Positions 40,417 to 48,819 of a stretch of 64,000 nucleotides of DNA are shown in pieces. The position numbers and the translations under genes were made by a program. The notes under the pieces were generated by a model. That model was not told where the DNA came from. It saw only the letters and a program-made list of their open reading frames with translations, and searched no databases. This stretch comes from Methylocystis sp. B8 (GTDB lineage: Bacteria; Pseudomonadota; Alphaproteobacteria; Rhizobiales; Beijerinckiaceae): NCBI RefSeq assembly GCF_005771425.1, contig NZ_VBTZ01000005.1, forward strand, positions 62,001 to 126,000, read 5' to 3'. Position 1 is the stretch's first letter, and each line of letters starts with the position of its first letter.

Positions 40417-40448
40417 GCCAAAACGACGGGACGAAGGGGACGGCGCAA

Positions 40449-41297
40449 ATGAATTTGCTCAAAAAGTTCCGCGTCGAGCCAGGCTCGAATGTCGATCTCG
40501 GATCGATCGATCCAGCGTTCCACGGCCACTACGCAAACGACGCCGAAGCGGCGCAGGACTTGCAGCGCCATCTGGCGCGCATCACCGAGCTGCAACGCAA
40601 GCTCTACGCCGACCGCACGCACTCCCTGCTGATTGTCCTGCAGGGCATCGACAGCGCCGGCAAGGACGGCACCTGCTGGCACGTCATCAGCGCCATGGAC
40701 CCGCAAGGCGTCGAAGTGACCGGGTTCAAGCAGCCGACTCCTGAGGAACAGGAGCATGATTTTCTGTGGCGCGTTCATCCACATGCGCCGCGGCGCGGCT
40801 ACGCGTCGATCTTCAATCGCTCGCATTATGAAGACGTGCTCGTCGTGCGCGTGCATAAGCTCGCGCCGAAAGAGGTGTGGAAGCCGCGCTATGACTTCAT
40901 CAATGAATGGGAAAAGATGCTCGCCGTCGAGAACAAGACGACGATTCTAAAATTCTTCCTTTATATCTCCAAGGACGAGCAGCTGAAGCGCTTCAAGGCG
41001 CGTCTCGACGATCCGGCGCACCAATGGAAGATCAGCGCGAGCGATTACACCGAGCGCGAGAAATGGGATGATTACATCAAGGCCTTTGAGGCCGCCTTGT
41101 CGCGCTGTTCAACCGAACATGCGCCATGGTTCGTCATTCCATCGAATCACAAATGGTTTCGTAATCTGGCGGTTTCCAGCATCATCGCCGATACGCTCGA
41201 CAATCTCGACCTGAAGCTGCCGAAGCCTACCGTCGACATCGACGAGATTCGCAAGCTCTATCACGAAGCGAAAGACAAAGAGGACAAGGGCCATTGA
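40449..41297 (+). CDS. ppk2: polyphosphate kinase 2 family protein
   Basis: Polyphosphate:nucleotide phosphotransferase (282 residues), cytoplasmic. It has Walker A-like GIDSAGKDGT, then PQGVEVTGFKQPTPEE and the lid region RRGYASIFNRSHYEDVLVVRVH, all family-defining. The Walker B-like block is FEW-type (YDFINEWEKML). ATG 40449 is preceded by GAAGGGGA with eight bases of spacing; a TTG overlapping the ATPase stop is the alternative start. Located right behind a P-type ATPase gene, it could regenerate nucleotides from polyphosphate. Whether it acts on ADP or AMP cannot be told here. Confidence 0.93.
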   Translation: MNLLKKFRVEPGSNVDLGSIDPAFHGHYANDAEAAQDLQRHLARITELQRKLYADRTHSLLIVLQGIDSAGKDGTCWHVISAMDPQGVEVTGFKQPTPEEQEHDFLWRVHPHAPRRGYASIFNRSHYEDVLVVRVHKLAPKEVWKPRYDFINEWEKMLAVENKTTILKFFLYISKDEQLKRFKARLDDPAHQWKISASDYTEREKWDDYIKAFEAALSRCSTEHAPWFVIPSNHKWFRNLAVSSIIADTLDNLDLKLPKPTVDIDEIRKLYHEAKDKEDKGH

Positions 41298-42721
41298 CGG
41301 CGTCGCCATCGCACGCCGACTCGCTCTTTTCGGCGCTCGATAAAGCGCCGATGACCTGGCGCCATTACGCCTATTGGCTTGCGGCGAGCGGCGGCGCATT
41401 TCTGGATGGTTTCTCGGTATCTGGACTCGGCGTCGCGCTGCCGCTGCTCAAACGCGACTTTCCGATCAGTCCGTTTTTCGTCGGGCTTATTGGCTCGGCT
41501 CTTGTCCTCGGCGCAGTTGCGGGCTCAGCGCTCGGCGGGATTGGCGCGGACAGGTTCGGCCGCAAGCGCACATTCATCGCCGACATGGCGATCATCGCGC
41601 TCGCATGCTTCATCGGGGCGGCGGCGACGAACCCCCGCTTGATCCTGCTTTCGCAATTTCTGCTTGGCGTCGGTGTTGGCGTCGATTTCCCGACGAGCGG
41701 CGCCTATGTGTCCGAGCTTATGCCGCGCAAAACGCGCAACAGGATGACCGTCGCGACGATATCCTTGCAGTCGGTCGGCATGGCGGCGGCGGCGCTTGCC
41801 GGACTCGCAATATTGAAGCTGCGGCCTTCGACGGAAGACTGGCGGCTGCTGTTTGGCGCCAGCGGCGCGATTGCGTTGCTTTTCCTTATCGCGCGCCTAT
41901 GGGCGCCGGAAAGCGTGCGCTGGCTGGTGACAGAGGGACGTATCGGCGAAGCGACGGCGCTGCTCAAGACCTTATCAAAGGAGTTCGGCGAGAAAGCCGT
42001 GGACCCGGATGCGGAAGAAGTAGCTGTCGCGGCATGGAGGCCGGACCCGTCGCCGCACGCGCAGGACGTCGGCTATTCGACGCTGTTCAGCGCGGCCTAT
42101 CGTGCGCGCACGATGCTCGTCTCGTTGCCCTGGATGTTGATGGACGTCGCGACCTACGGCGTTGGCCTGTTCACGCCCGTCATTCTCGGCGCCATGCATC
42201 TCAGCGGCGCCGAGGCCGGGCCAATCGCCGCGGACTTCGCCGACGCCGAAGGCAGCGCGGCGGTCGACGCCTTTCTCGTCATCGGCTTTGTGGCGAGCCT
42301 CTTCGCGGTTCCGCGCTATGGCCGCATCACGATGCAGGTTGCAGGCTTCAGCGGCATGGCGCTCGGCATGCTGCTGTTGCTCTTCGCCGCGATGACCGAC
42401 AATGGCGCGAAAGAACATCTCGCTTTTGTCATCGGCGGCTTCGTGCTGTTCAATTTTATGATGAACGCCGGACCGAACGCCACGACCTTTACTCTTGCGC
42501 CGACGCTGTTCCCGACGGCGATCCGCGCCTCGGCGAGCGGCTTTGCCGCCGCCTGCGCTAAGATCGGCGCAAGCGTCGGCACTTTTGTGGTGCCGCAACT
42601 TCAAGACGCATGGGGGCTCGTCGGCGTCGTCGCGGTCATGGTCGCCGTCAGCGTCGCCGGGCTGATGGCGACGGCCGGCTTTGCGCATGCTGTGAATGAA
42701 GAAGGCGCGCTCGAGGAATAG
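41294..42721 (+). CDS. MFS transporter, sugar-porter-like
   Basis: A 475-residue, 12-helix transporter. Signature GADRFGRKRTF lies between helices 2 and 3, and FPTSGAYVSELMPRKTRNR after helix 4. The second conserved loop is present in weaker form. It resembles the sugar-porter/metabolite:H+ symporter branch, not drug exporters. The TTG start overlaps the ppk2 stop (TTGA), implying coupled translation. As a likely H+ symporter it could use the gradient built by the upstream ATPase. The substrate is unknown. Confidence 0.88.
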   Translation: MTASPSHADSLFSALDKAPMTWRHYAYWLAASGGAFLDGFSVSGLGVALPLLKRDFPISPFFVGLIGSALVLGAVAGSALGGIGADRFGRKRTFIADMAIIALACFIGAAATNPRLILLSQFLLGVGVGVDFPTSGAYVSELMPRKTRNRMTVATISLQSVGMAAAALAGLAILKLRPSTEDWRLLFGASGAIALLFLIARLWAPESVRWLVTEGRIGEATALLKTLSKEFGEKAVDPDAEEVAVAAWRPDPSPHAQDVGYSTLFSAAYRARTMLVSLPWMLMDVATYGVGLFTPVILGAMHLSGAEAGPIAADFADAEGSAAVDAFLVIGFVASLFAVPRYGRITMQVAGFSGMALGMLLLLFAAMTDNGAKEHLAFVIGGFVLFNFMMNAGPNATTFTLAPTLFPTAIRASASGFAAACAKIGASVGTFVVPQLQDAWGLVGVVAVMVAVSVAGLMATAGFAHAVNEEGALEE

Positions 42722-42729
42722 GGCCGCTA

Positions 42730-42842
42730 GAGCAGGTTCCGAAAAAGTTGAAAGACTTTTTCGATGAGAACCTGCTCCAACGTTTTGATTTTGAGCGATT
42801 CCCTATCGATCACATGATTCCATGTGATCGGGAAGCGCTCTA
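42730..42842. repeat. palindromic intergenic repeat with two stems
   Basis: The first stem has a 10-bp outer arm pair (GAGCAGGTTC/GAACCTGCTC, 42730-42739 and 42768-42777) and a 9-bp inner pair (CGAAAAAGT/ACTTTTTCG). The second stem is GATCACATG/CATGTGATC (42808-42816 and 42821-42829). It ends in AAGCGCTCTAA. It lies between convergent genes, so it may also terminate transcription. No second copy was seen in this window. This resembles intergenic repeats common in Rhizobiales. Confidence 0.8.
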
Positions 42843-42956
42843 AGACAGTCGCGCAACGAGCATCCAGGCGCCGAGAAAAATGATCATCACGACGCAAAGC
42901 GCCGAAAGGACGATGAGGATCGCCTTATTGGCGGCGCGATGATCGTCTCTTCTCAT
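42840..42956 (-). CDS. small membrane protein at the end of the cox cluster, 38 aa
   Basis: ATG 42956 opens a 38-residue frame ending TAG. It has a basic N-terminus (RRDDHRAANK) and one hydrophobic helix (AILIVLSALCVVMIIFLGAWM). Its place, 42 bases after the subunit IV gene on the same strand, suggests a small oxidase-associated membrane peptide. Small single-helix peptides occur in many terminal oxidases, but no specific family is recognised here. Confidence 0.55.
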   Translation of the reverse strand: MRRDDHRAANKAILIVLSALCVVMIIFLGAWMLVARLS

Positions 42957-42998
42957 CCGCACTGATCTCGCAGACCGCCTGCGAAGTTTGCTCGGCCG

Positions 42999-43376
42999 TC
43001 ATCCGAAGAAGAACTCGCGCAGATATTTGGTGTATTCGCCCTCCCACGCCATCATCGCCATCAGCACGAGAACCGCCATCGGCGGCATAAGAATAGCGAC
43101 GACCAGCGCAAGCCGCTCCCAGGCCATGTGCATGAAGACGGCCACGATGAGCCCTGCCTTCAGCAACATGAAGACGACGATCAGGAACCAGCGCAGATAG
43201 CCCTGAACGTCGAAATAATCGACGAGATAGGAGCAGGCGCTCAGCACGAAGAGCAGCGCCCACACCAGAAGATAGAGCTTGATCGGATGCTGCTGGCCAT
43301 GCGCCTGCGCCGCGGGCTGCGCCGCTTGCGCGACAGGGACATGGCCATGCGTCATATCGTCCGTCGTCGCCGTCAT
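42999..43376 (-). CDS. cytochrome c oxidase subunit IV-type protein
   Basis: A 125-residue protein with three helices (LYLLVWALLFVLSACSYLV, WFLIVVFMLLKAGLIVAVFMHM, LALVVAILMPPMAVLVLMAMM) and the VFMHMAWE motif of prokaryotic CoxD/CyoD-type subunit IV. The N-terminus is Gln/Ala-rich and soluble. ATG 43376 has AGGGGGA just upstream; the longer frame from 43454 overlaps the subunit III gene. It is the fourth or fifth subunit gene of the minus-strand oxidase cluster. Confidence 0.88.
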   Translation of the reverse strand: MTATTDDMTHGHVPVAQAAQPAAQAHGQQHPIKLYLLVWALLFVLSACSYLVDYFDVQGYLRWFLIVVFMLLKAGLIVAVFMHMAWERLALVVAILMPPMAVLVLMAMMAWEGEYTKYLREFFFG

Positions 43377-43396
43377 TTTTCCCCCTGTCGAAGACG

Positions 43397-44125
43397 TCAC
43401 CACAGATAGAAGAAAGCGAAGATGAAGACCCAGACAAGGTCCACGAAGTGCCAATATAGGCCCATGATCTCGACGATCTCATATCGGCCCTTGCGGCTCG
43501 TAAAAAAGCCGCGCCGGCCGACGTCATAATCGCCGCGCCACACGGCGCGCGCGATAAGGAGCAGGAAGATCACGCCGACCGACACGTGGAAACCGTGAAA
43601 GCCCGTGATCATGAAGAAGCTCGACCCAAACTGCGCGGCGCCGAAAGGATTGCCCCAAGGCCGCACGCCCTCGTGAATGAGCTTGCTCCACTCGAAGGCC
43701 TGCATCCCAACGAAGGCGGCGCCGAAGAAGGCCGTCACCAGCATCAGGATCGCGGCCTTCTTGCGCTGTCGCGCATAGGCGAAGTTGACCGCCATCGCCA
43801 TGGTGCCCGAACTCGTGATGAGATCAAAGGTCATGATGGCGATGAGAATGAGAGGAATTTTCTTGCCGCCGATGTCGAGCGCGAAGATTTCGCTGGGGTG
43901 CGGCCATTCCACAGTCGTGGACATGCGCACGGTCATGTAGGAAATCAGGAAGCAGCTGAAGACGAAGGTGTCGCTGACGAGAAAGATCCACATCATCGCC
44001 TTGCCCCAGGAGGCGCTCTTGAACGAGCGCTGATCCGAGGACCAGTCGGCGACGACGCCGAGCGCACGGCTCCGCAGTGTTGGCTCAATCGTCACATGCT
44101 CAGTCGAAACATGTTCCGCCGTCAT
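43397..44125 (-). CDS. cytochrome c oxidase subunit III (second copy)
   Basis: Heme-copper oxidase subunit III, 242 residues. Family marks are MMWIFLVSDTFVFSCFLISY, the conserved FEWSKLIHEG, FFMITGFHGFHVSVGVIFL and YWHFVDLVWVFIF. It differs from the subunit III just upstream, so the cluster carries two. ATG 44125 is used. The two genes are separated by 13 bases. The order II-I-III-III is like Bradyrhizobium coxMNOP, where this position is coxP. Confidence 0.92.
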   Translation of the reverse strand: MTAEHVSTEHVTIEPTLRSRALGVVADWSSDQRSFKSASWGKAMMWIFLVSDTFVFSCFLISYMTVRMSTTVEWPHPSEIFALDIGGKKIPLILIAIMTFDLITSSGTMAMAVNFAYARQRKKAAILMLVTAFFGAAFVGMQAFEWSKLIHEGVRPWGNPFGAAQFGSSFFMITGFHGFHVSVGVIFLLLIARAVWRGDYDVGRRGFFTSRKGRYEIVEIMGLYWHFVDLVWVFIFAFFYLW

Positions 44126-44138
44126 GGCGCATTCCCTT

Positions 44139-44849
44139 TTACGAAAGCAGACGCCGGCAGATGACGCCAAATCCATCGGCCCAGCCGATAAGCATGGCGA
44201 ACATCAGCAGCCAGACAAACAGCAGAAAATGCCAGTAGATGGCGCAGAGCTCGACGCTCGTGGTCAGCTCTTTGGTGATCCGCGTCGCGTTGCGAACCTT
44301 GTCGGTCGTGCGCGCGAGCGCCACGAGGCCGCCGACGAGATGCAGCGCATGCACGCCCGTCAGCAAATAGAAAAAGGCGTTCGCCGCGTTGCTCGAGGCG
44401 AAGAATTTCAGTTCGATCAGTTCGCGCCACGCCCACATCTGTCCAATCAGGAAAAAGCCGGCCGTCGCAGCTCCAATGAGCAAGGCGGTCTTCACGCGCT
44501 CGACGTCAGCCCGACGGGCGGCGACGAGCGCAGCCTGCAAGGCGACGCTGCTCGCCGCGAGAAGAAATGTGTTGAACCAGAGAACGCCGGGGATCGGCGG
44601 CATCTGCCAGTCCGGCGCATCGCCGCGCATGAAAAACGCGGCGGCGAGCAGCGAGAACAGACAGCCGGCGACGGCAAGAAAGATTGCGAGCGCCACTTTT
44701 GTGGCGGGCGGCGGCTCAGCGCCGGCGGCGCGACGGTAATGCGCGACCTCGCCTTCCTCGAGCCAGGGCGACTCCATGACGCCCTGGCGCGCCAACCAGA
44801 GAATCGCAACCGTGAAGATGAAGATGAAGAAGAGACCCATCACGCTCAT
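44139..44849 (-). CDS. cytochrome c oxidase subunit III-like protein (first copy)
   Basis: A 236-residue membrane protein with the subunit III core in its C-terminal two thirds: WFNTFLLAASSVALQAAL, FFLIGQMWAWREL, FFYLLTGVHALHLVGGLVAL and YWHFLLFVWLLMFAML. The N-terminal section contains an additional helix and a soluble loop. It resembles coxO of coxMNOP clusters. ATG 44849 overlaps the coxA stop (ATGA). Sequence identity to the neighbouring subunit III is low, so this is not a recent duplication. Confidence 0.88.
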   Translation of the reverse strand: MSVMGLFFIFIFTVAILWLARQGVMESPWLEEGEVAHYRRAAGAEPPPATKVALAIFLAVAGCLFSLLAAAFFMRGDAPDWQMPPIPGVLWFNTFLLAASSVALQAALVAARRADVERVKTALLIGAATAGFFLIGQMWAWRELIELKFFASSNAANAFFYLLTGVHALHLVGGLVALARTTDKVRNATRITKELTTSVELCAIYWHFLLFVWLLMFAMLIGWADGFGVICRRLLS

Positions 44850-46612
44850 GGCGAACGCTCTCCTCTGACCGGCGGCGCGTTCTGCGGCAGGTAATCTTCG
44901 GGGGCGCCGGGAACGCTGTAACCGTACGGCCAGCGATAAACGACCGGAAGCTGTTTGCCCCAGTTGCCATGGCCCGGTGGCGTCTCGGGCGTCTGCCATT
45001 CGAGCGAGGCCGCGCGCCACGGATTGCCGCCCGCTGGCGCGCCATATTTCAAGCTCTTGAAGAGATTGTAGAAGAAGATCGACTGAGCGAAGCCAACCGC
45101 CAGCGCCGTGATGGTGATGAAAATATTGAGCGTCGTGGCCGAGGCCGGAACGAAGGCGGTTTCGCCCATCTCGTAGAAGCGTCGCGGCATGCCGAGAACG
45201 CCGAGATAGTGCATCGGAAAGAAGATCGCATAGGCGCCGAGGAAGGTGATCCAGAAATGGATCTTGCCGAGCCGCTCATCCATCATGCGGCCAGTGATTT
45301 TCGGATACCAGTGATAGATCGCGCCAAAAATGACGAGCACTGGCGCAATGCCCATCACCATATGGAAATGCGCGACAACGAAGAGCGTCGCTGATAGCGG
45401 CACGTCGACGATCACGTTACCGAGATAAAGGCCGGTGATGCCGCCATTGACGAAGGTGACGAGGAAGCCGAGCGCGAACAGCATCGGCGTCGTGAAGTGG
45501 ATGTCGGCGTGCCAAAGAGTCAGCACCCAGTTGTAGACCTTCAACGCCGTCGGCACCGCGATGGCGAGCGTGGTGACGGCGAAGAAGAACCCGAACCACG
45601 GGTCCATGCCGCTCACATACATGTGATGGCCCCACACTACCATGCTCAGCACGCCGATCGCGATGATGGCCCAAACCATCATCCTGTAGCCGAAGATGTT
45701 CTTTCGCGCGTGCACGCTGATGAGATCGGAAACAATGCCGAACGCCGGCAGCGCGACGATGTAGACTTCCGGATGGCCGAAGAACCAGAACAGGTGTTGG
45801 AACAGGATAGGACTCCCGCCGACATATTCCTTGTGTTCGCCAAGTTCGACGATCGACGGCACGAAGAAGCTCGTGCCGAGCGTGCGGTCGAGAAGCAGCA
45901 TGACGCAGGCGACGAAAAGTCCGGGAAAAGCGAGAAGCGCCATCACCGCGGCGGCGAAAATGCCCCATACCGTGAGCGGCATGCGCATCAATGTCATGCC
46001 GCGGGTGCGCGCCTGCAACACGGTCACGACGTAATTCAATCCTCCCATCGTGAAGCCGATGATGAAGAGGATCAAAGAGGCGAGCATCAGAATGATGCCC
46101 CATTCATGGCCCGGCGTGCCGGTTAAAATCGATTGCGGCGGATAAAGAGTCCAGCCGGCGCCGGTCGGTCCGCCAGGAAAGAAATAGCTCGCCACAAGGA
46201 CGAGCGTGGCAATCAGATAAACCCAGTAGCTGAGCATGTTGACGTAAGGGAACACCATGTCCCTCGCGCCGACCATCAGTGGAATGAGATAGTTGCCGAA
46301 GCCGCCGAGAAAGATGGCGGTGAGCATGTAGACGACCATGATCATGCCGTGCATGGTCACGGACTGATAATAGACTTGGGCGTCAATGAACGGGATCGCG
46401 CCTGGGAAAGCGAGCTGCAGGCGGATCACCCAGGACAGCACGAGCGCCAGAATGCCGACGGTGATGGCTGTGCCGGCATATTGAATGGCGATGACCTTGG
46501 CGTCCTGGCAGAAGACATATTTCGTGATCCAGCTGTGAGCGTGATAAAGCTCGACGTCTTCCACTTCCGCCGGCGGCGGAGCGACGTTCTGCGGTACGCT
46601 GGCGTCGGTCAT
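44846..46612 (-). CDS. coxA: cytochrome c oxidase subunit I
   Basis: Catalytic subunit of a heme-copper terminal oxidase (588 residues, about 12 helices). Heme and CuB ligands are visible: the helix II His in TMHGMIMVVYM, HPEVYIVALPAFGI (His and Tyr), the WGHHMYVSGM His pair, and the helix X pair in VVAHFHMVMG. The HPEVY motif supports an A-type oxidase. The C-terminus is a long hydrophilic tail (PYGYSVPGAPEDYLPQ). ATG 46612 has GGAGGAG six bases upstream. Equivalent to coxN of coxMNOP, an alternative aa3-type oxidase. Confidence 0.95.
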   Translation of the reverse strand: MTDASVPQNVAPPPAEVEDVELYHAHSWITKYVFCQDAKVIAIQYAGTAITVGILALVLSWVIRLQLAFPGAIPFIDAQVYYQSVTMHGMIMVVYMLTAIFLGGFGNYLIPLMVGARDMVFPYVNMLSYWVYLIATLVLVASYFFPGGPTGAGWTLYPPQSILTGTPGHEWGIILMLASLILFIIGFTMGGLNYVVTVLQARTRGMTLMRMPLTVWGIFAAAVMALLAFPGLFVACVMLLLDRTLGTSFFVPSIVELGEHKEYVGGSPILFQHLFWFFGHPEVYIVALPAFGIVSDLISVHARKNIFGYRMMVWAIIAIGVLSMVVWGHHMYVSGMDPWFGFFFAVTTLAIAVPTALKVYNWVLTLWHADIHFTTPMLFALGFLVTFVNGGITGLYLGNVIVDVPLSATLFVVAHFHMVMGIAPVLVIFGAIYHWYPKITGRMMDERLGKIHFWITFLGAYAIFFPMHYLGVLGMPRRFYEMGETAFVPASATTLNIFITITALAVGFAQSIFFYNLFKSLKYGAPAGGNPWRAASLEWQTPETPPGHGNWGKQLPVVYRWPYGYSVPGAPEDYLPQNAPPVRGERSP

Positions 46613-46727
46613 CGAACGCTCCTCCCTTCGCCTCCGTCGCGCCTGCGGCGATTGATCGAGCGCCATGGCGGCGGCGCCCTCTCGGCGGCGATGAATGTCA
46701 ATGCGGCGCGACGAGCGTCGGTAAGCG

Positions 46728-47624
46728 TCATTGCGCAGAAGCCCGTTTGTCTCGGCCTGCGTCGCTCTTTCGCGATTGCTCGAACGTCTGCTGCGCCGTA
46801 CGCCAGGCCTCGAAGTCGGCTTCAGACTCGACGATCATCTTGCCGCGCATCTGCGGATGCCCCGTGCCGCAATAGGCGGCGCAGAGTATCTCATATTCGC
46901 CGATCTTGGTCGGCGTGAACCAGAAATATGTGACGATGCCCGGCACGAGATCCATTTTCGCCCTGATTTCCGGGACGTAAAAATCATGTAGGACGTCGAT
47001 CGAGCGCAACAGGACCTTGACCGGCTTGCCGAGCGGAAGATGCAGTTCGCCGGCCGTGACCAGCAGATCGTCCTGTCCCTTCGGATCGGCCGGGCTCAGA
47101 CCGAGGGCATTGGCGGAGTCGATATAGCGAACGTCGCTCGAGCCGAGCTGATTGTCGGCGCCCGGCAGGCGAAAGCTCCAGTTCCACTGGACCCCCACCG
47201 CTTCGATCTCCATCGCGTCTTTGGGCACGGTGATGAACTGGCCCCAAACCAGCAGGCCAGGCGCCAGCAGAATGATGACGGCGATCGTCGTGACGATTCC
47301 AAGCCAGGCTTCGAGCTTCTGGTTTTCGGGCTCATAGGCCGCGCGGCGGCCTGGCTGATGGCTAAAGCGGTAGAGGCAATAGGCCATGAATAAAATGACG
47401 GCGACGAAACCTGCGCCAGTCACCAGAAAGGTGAGCCCCATCGTATCGTCGATGAAGCCCCAATTCGAAGCGATCGGCGTCGCCCGCCAGGGACTCAAAA
47501 TATGGAACAGAATGGAACCGACAACCACCAGGACCATAACGAGGGCGATGTACATGCGCTGTCTGTCCTCGCCGCGAAATTGGGCCGATACGTCAATATA
47601 GACCGGGCTTTCGGTTTGCGTCAA
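46728..47624 (-). CDS. coxB: cytochrome c oxidase subunit II
   Basis: CuA-carrying subunit (298 residues) that receives electrons from cytochrome c. CuA ligands are His213, Cys248, Cys252, His256 and Met259 (CAAYCGTGHPQM). The usual SEL between the two cysteines is AAY, a departure from mitochondrial-type subunit II. Three N-terminal hydrophobic segments (about 26-45, 62-84, 106-128) are visible instead of two. No heme c domain is fused. It is first in the cluster, 115 bases before coxA, and corresponds to coxM. Confidence 0.93.
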   Translation of the reverse strand: MTQTESPVYIDVSAQFRGEDRQRMYIALVMVLVVVGSILFHILSPWRATPIASNWGFIDDTMGLTFLVTGAGFVAVILFMAYCLYRFSHQPGRRAAYEPENQKLEAWLGIVTTIAVIILLAPGLLVWGQFITVPKDAMEIEAVGVQWNWSFRLPGADNQLGSSDVRYIDSANALGLSPADPKGQDDLLVTAGELHLPLGKPVKVLLRSIDVLHDFYVPEIRAKMDLVPGIVTYFWFTPTKIGEYEILCAAYCGTGHPQMRGKMIVESEADFEAWRTAQQTFEQSRKSDAGRDKRASAQ

Positions 47625-47734
47625 AGTGACGCGCGCCCCAAGCGAGCGCCAAGAGTTTGGCGAATCTCCGTGATTAAGTTGCAGAGGACGAGGCCGCGGA
47701 GAAGGTCTTTCGCTGCAGCACGCCGTCCAGGCGA

Positions 47735-47770
47735 CAAAAAACCCGCGCGGTCCAAAGTCCCGCGCGGGTT
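47735..47770 (-). terminator. rho-independent terminator after ialB
   Basis: Read on the minus strand, a perfect 11-bp GC-rich stem (AACCCGCGCGG with CCGCGCGGGTT) around a 9-base loop is followed directly by TTTTT. It lies 22 bases past the IalB gene stop and separates it from the oxidase cluster. Confidence 0.85.
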
Positions 47771-47791
47771 AGGATTAAGTTCTGTGAGAAC

Positions 47792-48508
47792 TTATTTTTT
47801 CGGCGCAGCTGGCGCGCCGTTTTGCACGGTCGGCGCGGCGCCCTTCTGAGCCTCGAGCCTCTTGCGCTCTTCCTCTGCCTTCTTCTGCAGCTCTTCCTGC
47901 AGCTTCTTCTGCTGCTCCTCGAGCACCTTCGGATCGATCGCGGGACCGTCGAAGGCTTTGCCGAAATTGGCGAGCGGCAGATAGAAAGTGACTTCGGCGT
48001 TCGCCTGATTCTTGACGATCACCGTCATCTTCTCGGCCTTCTTCATGCCGTCGACGACCGCCTTTTTGACCTTAGCTTCGGCGAAGCAGCCGTTCGGGAA
48101 GCAGATTTCAAACGCGCCGGCGTCCTGCGGGCCTTTGTCGATCGCAAAGCGGAAGCCAGGCTTCAGCATGAGGCCCGGCGGCAGCAGCAGGCGGATGATC
48201 TTCTGGTCGTCGCCTTTAGGATCGTAGATCGCGAGCGCGAGAAGCGGCTGCGGCGCTTCCCCTTCCTTCGCCGAGACGCCGAAGTCCCGCGTCGTGTAGC
48301 AGACCTCCTTTTTGGTCTGCTGATCCGCGCCGCAAACCTTGGTCCAGTCGGGCTGCACGGCGACGAGATCGGCGGCGATCGGTCCTTGAGGCTGCTGTTG
48401 CTGCGGAGCGCCGGCCGCGGGGGCCTGCTGAGCCAACGCGCCCCCGCTGACGAACAGCAACGCTCCCGCAAGAGCTATCGCGCGAGAACGCGAGAAATGG
48501 GTCGACAT
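47792..48508 (-). CDS. invasion-associated locus B (IalB) family protein
   Basis: Secreted protein of 238 residues with a clear signal peptide (cleavage after GGALA). The IalB core is marked by DWTKVCG...EVCYTTRDF, FEICFPNGCFAEA and VIVKNQANAEVTFYLPLANFGKAF. The C-terminal 60 residues form a charged Gln/Lys/Glu coiled coil (VLEEQQKKLQEELQKKAEEERKR) and a Pro/Ala tail not in the shorter family members. The Cys pairs suggest disulfides. The family is common in non-pathogenic Rhizobiales, so invasion is not implied. Confidence 0.92.
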   Translation of the reverse strand: MSTHFSRSRAIALAGALLFVSGGALAQQAPAAGAPQQQQPQGPIAADLVAVQPDWTKVCGADQQTKKEVCYTTRDFGVSAKEGEAPQPLLALAIYDPKGDDQKIIRLLLPPGLMLKPGFRFAIDKGPQDAGAFEICFPNGCFAEAKVKKAVVDGMKKAEKMTVIVKNQANAEVTFYLPLANFGKAFDGPAIDPKVLEEQQKKLQEELQKKAEEERKRLEAQKGAAPTVQNGAPAAPKK

Positions 48509-48819
48509 CGGAAGTTCCTTTCGATTGTCCTGCTGGCCGGCGCCCCCAGGCTCCGGATCTTTTTTAAGGTCGCGTCGTAACGGGAGGCCGCCTTCGCGCT
48601 ACAGCGCCGTGGAACCCTGACCAGCCGTGTTCCAACGCGATCGCGAGACGCCGACGAGACGACGGCAACGCTCTTACATGGTCGGCGCAGTAAATTCCAG
48701 CCGGGGGACGCGCTCAATGCTTAAGGAGACCGCATTTTTTGCGAAAATTTCACAAAAAATGGCCGAAAACTCCGGCGCGGCTGGCTTCTTGCCCCGGGAC
48801 GTTGGATTATGGTCCGCCC

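Noticed and set aside
42925-43527. 200-residue minus-strand frame across the oxidase genes
   Set aside because: It overlaps the well-supported subunit III and IV genes in another frame and has shadow-like composition.
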